Assembly (NCBI GenBank): GCA_947650285.1
Contig: CANTFL010001154.1
Location: 40,724-104,723, forward strand
Length of the DNA stretch: 64,000 bases
Reading direction: 5' to 3'
Source: Hyaloperonospora brassicae
Taxonomy: Eukaryota > Oomycota > Peronosporomycetes > Peronosporales > Peronosporaceae
Notes under the pieces: generated by a model
What the model saw: only the letters and a program-made list of their open reading frames with translations
What the model was told of the DNA's origin: nothing
The model's database searches: none
Position numbers and translations under genes: made by a program
In this document: positions 57,690 through 64,000 of the stretch, in pieces
Numbering within the stretch: the first letter of the stretch is position 1
Layout of the letters: every line of letters begins with the position of its first letter

Positions 57690-60423
57690 ATGGACTATGC
57701 AATGGTATGACAAGTCAATTAATTGCAATTCGCCGCTACGAAAAACAATCAATTAATTGCCAAACGGTGCAATACGAAATGCATTGACTGACGAATTCAT
57801 GTATTGTCGTTTCTACCGCACGACGGAACGCATCACTGACTGACTGATTGTATTTCTATCACTTTTTTCTATCGTTGTTGACGTTGGTGTTGATATTGTT
57901 TCTATTCGCTACCCAGCGAGACGACGAGGTCTGTGCGGCTCCCACGGACTCGGAGCTCGCAAACGGTCCGACGTTTGAGGACTTGGCCATTGACGACAGC
58001 CTGAGTGACCTCCAGCGCGTGACCAAGTACGTGTGCAGCAACATTGCGCTCCAGCGCGTGATCCACGTGAAAATGCTGCACGAAACGGCGCGGTCCGTGG
58101 GGTTCCACGCCACGTGTGACCGGCTGCTGCCGCTGCTGCCGCCGCTCGTGTGCGACGTCGAGTACGTTGTGCGGCAGCACGTGGCGCTGCAGTTCCCGTT
58201 GTTGTGCCAGTTCCTCGTTGAGGCAGAGCCGCACGTGGGCTACCGCGTGATGCTGGACAAACTCTTGCCTCTGGTGACGAAGCTCGTGTCGGACGATCAG
58301 CACGAAGTGCGCTCGGCAGCGAGCGAGAGTCTCGTGGACATGGCTGCACTCGTCAAGCTCGAAGACCAGGGACAGCACATGCTCACGATCGTGTTGCCGC
58401 TCGCACACGATGACGACAATGAACAGTTTCGTATTTTGGCCGTCGCGCTGTACAATGGACTGGCGGAACATTTTGGCCCCGAGTTGTGTCAGCAGTTTTG
58501 TGTCCCAGAGCTCATATCGCTGTCAGAAGACCCGGTGTTTCGAGTTCGTAAATCGACAGTGCTGAGTTTTCCGAATGTGTGCAAGACAGCAGGCATGGAG
58601 CTGAGTCGAGAGCGATTGATTCCTGCGTTTGAGCGGCTAGCGAAGGATGATATCTGGGGCGTGCGAAAAGCTTGCGCCGAGTGTCTAGCCAATGTTGCGC
58701 TCGCACTGGCACCGATTGACCGCGGTCCGATCTTGGTCCCGATGTTTGAGCGTTTTATCACTGACTCGTCACGCTGGGTGCGCATGGCAGCGTATCAGAG
58801 TTTGGGTCCGTTTCTAGCGGCATTAGTAAAAGAGCAGGTCAGTGACGAACTGGTGGGTCACTTTGCAAGTATGGCAACGACAGCAGCATCACAGCTTGGT
58901 GGCAGCGGCGAGGTAGATATCAAATTTCATTGTGCGTTTAATTTCCCGGCGGTAGCAAGCATTCTGGGCGCTGCAGACTGGTCAAAACTCTCTGCTGCTT
59001 TTGAGCTGCTGTACAATGACACGTTCTGGAAGATCCGGCGGTCATTCGCGTACTCTTTGCACGAGCTGGCGCGAATTCTAGGTCAAGCCATCACCGAAAC
59101 ACAGCTAGCTACGGCATTCGACGGGTATCTTCATGACGTGCAGGACGTCCGGCTTGGTGCGATGCTGCACTTTGCCGACTTCTTGGAGAACGTGTCACCC
59201 TCGTTTCGTGAAAGCTATCTTCCGGTGCTAGCGGAGTTTGACTCATTCGACAACACAACCAAGTGGCGTTTTCGCGAAGTTCTGAGTGGCCAACTAGCGC
59301 AGCTTTGCCACACGTTCACACCGGAGGCAACCTTCTCGGTGATCAACCCGCTAGTATTTAAGCTCATCACGGATCCGGTTGCGGTCGTGCGTGAACAAAG
59401 CTATCATGTACGTGAAAGAGGAATGCTTGCGTGAAGCTGTGAAAATTGTACTCGGTGTCGCTGACATGTTCCTGCTGTTGTGCACGCGATTGACAGGCTT
59501 GTCCGTTGCTAGTAGCTCGGCTAAATTCGAATGCAACGTGGTTGACTGCTATCGTTGACAAGTTCGTGACCCTTGCACACTCGCCTCACTATCAGGACAG
59601 GCAGTGCTTTGTCAAAATTTGCTCCTCTTTTTTGCTGACAAAGGAGCCTCAGGAGGTTAGTGAGAAGGACGCAGCGTTGGCCCGCGCCGCTCGCGACTTT
59701 TTTTCGTCTCAGCTTGCAGCAGTGTTTTTCACGCTGGCAGTGGATACAGTCTCCAACGTTCGTCTGGTGTTCGCCGAGACAGCAGTCGAACATCGGCAGC
59801 TGTGTCGAGAACACCCTGCATGCCCAGACGCGTTGCGAGAAATTCTTTCGACTACGGCATCCATTGACGCTGACGCTTTTGCTGCGATTTTGTCTCGACG
59901 AGTGAAAGAATGTTCCAATGGACTGGCAAAAAAACAGGGTGCGAAGGGTACCGACAAAGAGACGGAACAAGTCTCGGCAACGAGCTCGGACGCTGGTGAA
60001 GAAAGCAGAGGTTGTCCTGCGGCTACATCAAAACCGCTGGAGACAACAGACGTGGTACCTGAAGAGAAAAAGGCAAATGGTGAGGCTTTCGACGCTCTTG
60101 TATCAGCGGACGGTGCAGCAACCGAAACGTTAGCTCCTCTTTCGGACTCATCGCGGATAGCGTTGCCAGTCGAAACGGGAAACGGACCTGTCCATCGTGC
60201 GTCGTTGGCATTGGTCGAAGGAGGGTCCAAGTCGGAGACGGATTCTGGCGAGGCAGTGCCGATCGGCGAGTCATGTAGTTCGTTGTCGACGGTCGCAACA
60301 GCAAACCCGTCGTCTATCGAAGCAAATTCGGAGGCGTCGAGGTCGGCACATACAGACGCAGCAAGAACGTCAACGGCAACAGCGGAAGACCCGCTACGTA
60401 AACTGCATTTGGAGGACTGCTGA
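57690..60423 (+). CDS. PPP4R1-like HEAT-repeat regulatory subunit of protein phosphatase 4
   Basis: Model: exons 57690-57704, 57917-59407 and 59497-60423; 810 residues. The body is HEAT repeats. Tell-tale blocks are EDPVFRVRKSTVLSFPNVC, DIWGVRKACAECLANVALAL and SRWVRMAAYQSLGPFLAALV, closely like human PPP4R1, a scaffold that binds PP4 catalytic subunit and steers which substrates it dephosphorylates. The last 170 residues are Ser/Thr/Ala/Glu-rich and probably disordered. The first exon (MDYAM) is inferred: the frame upstream of 57917 is a pyrimidine-rich run ending acccag, an acceptor, and atg|gtatga at 57702 gives a donor in phase. Intron 2 (gtacgtg ... gacag, 89 nt) removes a stop and rejoins in phase 0. 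Convergent with the PRELI gene. The start is the least certain part. Confidence 0.85.
57705..57916 (+). other. Predicted intron 1 of the PPP4R1-like gene
   Basis: Donor gtatga, acceptor acccag after a T-rich run, 212 nt, phase 0. It carries two copies of tcaattaattgc (57715-57726 and 57749-57760), each containing the palindrome caattaattg, 34 bp apart from start to start. If the first exon is wrong, this is promoter DNA instead. Confidence 0.6.
59408..59496 (+). other. Predicted intron 2 of the PPP4R1-like gene
   Basis: Donor gtacgt, acceptor ttgacag, 89 nt, phase 0. Without splicing the frame ends 9 codons on; with it the HEAT-like sequence goes on for 308 more codons. Confidence 0.75.
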
Positions 60424-60745
60424 ATAGATAGAAGACTCTAATGGCTTACTAAAGCTATGGGTGGATCGACCGACAGGCAAGACGCCACGTGCGGCTACCG
60501 TCGCGACTCGACCATGGAAGACAGTCTCCACCGAACCTGTCCTGTCGAGCGAGGAGACGACACCTCGGGGCCAAGCAACGAACGAAAGCAGCACACGCTT
60601 CTCTATCGACGAAGAGCAGCATCGTCACTGGGTCGCCGTGTCTCCATCCCTCTCTTGCTCGTCTGTATATATGTGTACGTACTGCTCGAGTCCCGTTCTG
60701 CAAATAAACAGTGAGTGCAATGCAGACACCAGTCGAGCTCACTGG
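60424..60745. other. Intergenic region between convergent genes
   Basis: Both 3' untranslated regions lie here. aaataaa at 60.706-60.712 kb is a possible poly(A) signal for the plus-strand gene. A plus-strand frame here (60457-60714) ends in SIPLLLVCIYVYVLLES, and an alternative donor cta|cgtaaac at 60.396 kb with ttactaaag or cgacag acceptors could join it to the PPP4R1-like gene; I judge this possible but unproven. Confidence 0.4.
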
Positions 60746-61366
60746 CTACGGTTTGTCTGCATCCTGTGTCCCTGCAATCACCATCTCTCGTGTCGTGTGT
60801 GCAGCCACCGAGGCCGTAGCGGCGCCTCTCATGGCCTCACAGAAAGCCGGCTGGAAGGTGCCTTGGAAAATGTCGTTGCAAATCTCTTCAACAACTCGAA
60901 TGCCTTTGGCCGCCGTGTCAGCACCTCGACTGGCCGAGAAGCTCTCGAGTTTGCGACCCACTAGCGGCACGAAAGCAGTGACTTTGGCCTCGGCTTCGTA
61001 CAACGTCTTGTGCTCATCGTCTGGATGCACCGAGTACACACACGTCTCCTCGACCGTTGCCACCGATCGCAGCGACAGGTTCGTCGATCGAAGCACGAGC
61101 CGCTTGCGCTGCGGGTCGCATATCGTTTCTTCAAACACGTACGTCGAGTCACTGAGAGCCGAGCGGACCCATTGGGGGACGTTCGTTTGCGTCACTTTGG
61201 CCAGTCGCGTCGTCACCAGTCGTCCCTGCGCGTCCAGCTGCCGGTCCAGCACATCCACACGCTCGACGTGGGCGAGCCGCTTATTCGGGTACTTGTTCCA
61301 GAACGCGCGCGTGACGACGTCCCAGTGGAAGGGGTAGACGTAGCGGGTCTCGTGCGTCAATACCAT
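60746..61366 (-). CDS. PRELI/MSF1-domain protein
   Basis: 206 residues, no intron. PRELI proteins carry phospholipids (phosphatidic acid or phosphatidylserine) across the mitochondrial intermembrane space with a TRIAP1/Mdm35 partner. The start MVLTHETRYVYPFHWDVVTR followed by AFWNKYPNKRLAHVERVDVL is the family's N-terminus (Y.Y.W..V..A.W.KYPNP...HV..VDVLDR); then LVTTRLAKVTQTNVPQWV, STYVFEETICDPQRKRLVL and STNLSLRSVATVEETCVY, all in the usual order. The C-terminal helix reads GIRVVEEICNDIF. Length fits the family (about 170-220). An in-frame Met 30 codons upstream (61456) is possible but adds a stretch that family members lack. Convergent with the PPP4R1-like gene and 303 bp downstream of the CLASP stop. 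Which lipid it carries cannot be read from sequence. Confidence 0.9.
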   Translation of the reverse strand: MVLTHETRYVYPFHWDVVTRAFWNKYPNKRLAHVERVDVLDRQLDAQGRLVTTRLAKVTQTNVPQWVRSALSDSTYVFEETICDPQRKRLVLRSTNLSLRSVATVEETCVYSVHPDDEHKTLYEAEAKVTAFVPLVGRKLESFSASRGADTAAKGIRVVEEICNDIFQGTFQPAFCEAMRGAATASVAAHTTREMVIAGTQDADKP

Positions 61367-61669
61367 GAGCCCGTGACGACTGTAACTTCGAATGTCGGAA
61401 AGTGCCACTTGACCCCCGACGAGCTCTTTTTGCGTGGTCAGAGAAAAGACAGGCAAAACACGAGTTTACACAGACCATACAACAAACGAGTCCAAGGCCC
61501 TCGCTCGCGACACGTGTCTTTCTCTGTACCACGCACCGAACGAGAAAAGGGACGATGTCGCACCTGAGACCGCATGCCATCGACATAGCAAAAGAGGTCA
61601 CGGGCGACACGACATACCATAGCGACAACAACAACAATAGCGACAATAGCAGTACGCGTACTTTACATT
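61367..61669. other. Intergenic: CLASP 3' flank and PRELI promoter
   Basis: 303 bp between two minus-strand genes. It holds a run of caa/cga triplets at 61.62-61.65 kb (gttgttgttg on the coding strand). No clear initiator match. Confidence 0.45.
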
Positions 61670-64000
61670 TCAACACGATGGATGGCGCGTCATCTTGGCA
61701 CGGTCAATGAAGATCTCGACAAGTCGTTGCTGCGTCGCATCGACGTTGGCAGCAAGATACGTCGGCACGAATCGACTGTCTTCCATGACTGCAAAGTGCA
61801 GTGCCACGAGGCAGTCCACGGCGCACTTGCGGACACTCGAGTTCGAGTGACCAATGCACTTTGTGAGACGATCGACCACGTCGTCATTGCGCAAGAACGT
61901 CACATCCTTCTCACGCGAGCTCTGCTCGCAATGCTGAAAGCACAGTTTGGTAAGACGTAGCACCATTGGCAGCACGGGCGGTTTGCTGCTCGAGACTAGC
62001 GGCATCAGCAGTGCTAGTATCTGCTGCTGGTCGCTAGCTGAGCGCACCAGGTCGTCTAGAATGCGCTTGATCAGATGGCAAGCCTGTTGAAGACAGGGAC
62101 GTGACAGGGTGTGTAAGAATCCCGAGGAAGCAGTGACGATGAACATTAGACGAGCAGACTTACCACGCCGGTTTGATCGACCGTTGCATCGATCAAGCGC
62201 TGAAAAAGCAGCTCTGAAAACATTTGCGCCCGCGAAGGCTGCGCGGCGACGAGTTTCTGCAGCACCTCTAGCGCTCTCGTGTTCTTATCGGTAGCAGCGT
62301 CGAGAAGCAGTAAAAGCAGTCGACCAAAACAGCGGTCCCAAGTCCCGCATGATGTCGTCTCGATCACATGCCTCGTCTGTGTGGACCATGACGTTTGTCG
62401 TTAGCCACACACACTACAAAGAAGGTCTAGTAGCAAGTCGCAAGACTTACTCTGTAGAGCGCACGCATCACCTCAGCCTCCGACATGTTGTTTTCCTCGA
62501 ACGTATAAAGGATGTCTTCGAGTTGGGTCCCGTGCTTGTCCAGCGCAACTCCACCGCACGGAAACAACACACTGGACGATACTACAGACCTTGGCGATGC
62601 TACAGCTGTAACAACGTCTTCGTTACTTTGACCCGCAATGCGATTGTTCATCAGATCTTCAGAAATCGATTGAGATGTCATGTTCATCCGTTTTTGGTCG
62701 TTCTGCTGAGCAGAGCCCGAAGAGTCCACGCTTGGTGACTCTGGTCGCTTGCGGCTCCTCTCTGGTTTGCGTGCGATCTTTTCCACGACACGGTTGTTGT
62801 TATTATCCCCATTCGGTGGTCGGGTCTTGTGCGGAGCTGTTGAGGAAGCTGAATGATTTTCAGGATAGTTGCAGGTTAGAACAATCTTTTTGGACTTGAG
62901 CACTTTGGCGACGACCGAACGCTTTGACGGGGGAAGCAATCCTAACGCCACATCCACTCTCGCGCGTAAAGCTGCGCAACCACTGAGACTAGGTCGCCAC
63001 AAGCTGATGCAACCGAAACGGGAACGTCGGCATCCATAAGTAAAGCAATCCTGAGCAGGAAGGACCTCATGTGACTATTGTTGATACCGTTCTTCATGTA
63101 TCCTTCTGCTCTAGGCAGCAACTCGCGCAAGTAGTGGCACATCGCAGCTTTGACCTTCATGTTACTCCCGTCACCCAGCATCGATATCATTCTCGCAGCC
63201 AGCGTTGAGCTATCAACCGTCGACGCAATGTGATCCAGATTCTCTTTAGCGACCATGCGAGTTGCATCTTTGGTATCAACAAACTTCTGAAACAGCTTCG
63301 GCAAAATCGTCTTCAGATGAGGGAGCCAGTATTTGATTGTCGCCACAGAGCTGTAGCAGTGGTAAGAAGTGTTTCAGCACGCCTTGTGAGACGCGATAGT
63401 GAGCATCGCCCAGATGTTTAATGAACGCGATCAAGATCCGCCTCCACTTTGCGGTCTTCACTAGAGCCATTCGCGATCTGGTCGACGTGCTCTCGAAGTA
63501 ACTTGCCAATGAACTCGACGGATTCCAATCTAGTAGACCAGGACTCGTCTTCCAACCTTACGAAGAGCTTCCTCAAGATGATCCGCAAGAGGCAGCACAA
63601 CAGCCTGGAGCCGTTCTGACGATTTCGCGGGCACAGCTCGCTTTGGCCTGTTGTCGAGCGAATCATCCCTCGATGGCAAAAAAGTCCTCGAGCTTGACGC
63701 ATGCGACGCTGTCGGCGACGGCATCGATGCAACGAGCAATCTCTTTGGACCACTCTCTTCGATTTCCGTTAGTGTCGGGGCTTGAGGTTCTACTGCGCAC
63801 TGGACTCGTTTGCACCTTGGAAGCAGGGATCAAACTGGTTTGCATCCCACGGCCGTCGATAGCCCTTGTCTCGACGCACACAAGCTCTCCTTTATTGGCA
63901 CTTGTCGTCTGCAGCGACGTTGGCGTGTTTCGCACGCGAAGGGCCCACAGCAGTGCTCTTCTTCGTTTCATTCGCTGAAGCGGAACTGTCCTTGGGAATC
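61670..64000 (-). CDS. CLASP-like microtubule-associated protein, 5' partial, with frame breaks
   Basis: CLASP proteins hold tubulin through TOG/HEAT domains and stabilise growing microtubule ends. 3' exons on the minus strand: 62451-about 62990, 62164-62376 and 61670-62083, joined by introns 62377-62450 (gtaagt...cacag) and 62084-62163 (gtaagt...caacag), both in phase 0. They give a basic Ser-rich linker (KPERSRKRPESPSVD), then the C-terminal HEAT domain (LLDAATDKNTRALEVLQKLV; NSSVRKCAVDCLVALHFAVM; LVEIFIDRAK at the end), closely like the end of human CLASP. The N-terminal TOG part (63.55-62.95 kb) reads LEDESWSTRLESVEFIGKLL, LIAFIKHLGDAHYRVSQG, LPHLKTILPKLFQKFVDTKD and RELLPRAEGYM, but in five different frames. 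No intron explains these breaks. The gene starts outside the window. Confidence 0.8.
62084..62163 (-). other. CLASP-like gene intron (last)
   Basis: 80 nt, gtaagt donor, cttcaacag acceptor on the minus strand, phase 0. It joins ATVDQTGV to ACHLIKRILDDL. Confidence 0.85.
62377..62450 (-). other. CLASP-like gene intron (last but one)
   Basis: 74 nt, gtaagt donor, cacacag acceptor on the minus strand, phase 0. It joins EVMRALYR to TRHVIETTSCGTW. Confidence 0.85.

Noticed and set aside
57902..58471. Long minus-strand frames over the PPP4R1-like gene
   Set aside because: Shadows of the GC-rich coding strand, with Arg/Ala/His-rich composition.
60461..61567. Plus-strand frames over the PRELI gene
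   Set aside because: Antisense shadows of a gene whose minus-strand frame has the full PRELI pattern.
1..64000. CRISPR array or bacterial operon
   Set aside because: No regularly spaced direct repeats; introns and retroelements show a eukaryotic nuclear genome.

Overview
The window looks like nuclear DNA of an oomycete (Peronosporales-like: Phytophthora or a downy mildew relative). The pointers are a spliced HIS7-type HisH-HisF fusion, short GT-AG introns of 74-212 nt, a core-promoter match of the oomycete TCATT..CATT type, and Ty3/gypsy and Ty1/copia remnants whose residue patterns fit oomycete elements as I know them. No database search was possible; family names rest on motifs read from the sequence.

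There are two landscapes. From 1 to about 53 kb the DNA is AT-rich, almost gene-free and full of decayed transposable elements: copia A (minus, 1.8-3.5 kb), a pogo/Tc1-like DDE transposon remnant (minus, 7.5-8.9 kb), gypsy A with gag, protease, RT, RNase H, integrase and chromodomain in order (plus, 9.2-14.7 kb), a gag-like decayed ORF (14.7-16.1 kb), a second copy of part of the pogo-like sequence (16.2-17.0 kb), gypsy B (plus, about 24.2-27.6 kb), copia C running into it from the other strand (minus, 27.6-30.6 kb), copia B (plus, 38.2-40.3 kb, with a probable 3' LTR), gypsy C (minus, 43.7-44.9 kb) and copia D (plus, 45.5-48.6 kb). All carry stops and frameshifts; several have lost catalytic residues. 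Two GC-richer islands, at 36.4-36.6 kb and 50.4-51.0 kb, are rows of hairpins; the second holds a 41-bp near-perfect inverted repeat.

From about 53.7 kb to the end the DNA is GC-rich and gene-dense. In order: a small membrane protein with signal peptide and acidic tail (minus), divergent from HIS7 (imidazole glycerol phosphate synthase, plus, one intron, one apparent extra G in the HisF half); a PPP4R1-like HEAT-repeat phosphatase regulatory subunit (plus, two predicted introns); and, convergent with it, a PRELI/MSF1-domain protein (minus) and a CLASP-like microtubule-binding protein (minus, 5' end outside the window). The CLASP 3' half is clean with two good introns, while its 5' half has at least six reading-frame breaks, nearly all equal to one extra base. 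These genes are unrelated housekeeping functions (histidine synthesis, phosphatase regulation, mitochondrial lipid transfer, microtubule dynamics) and do not form a pathway.

No tRNA, rRNA or CRISPR array was seen. The least explained items are the two hairpin arrays, the cluster of +1 frame breaks, and unassigned coding-like tracts at 18.7-22 kb and 52.9-53.2 kb.
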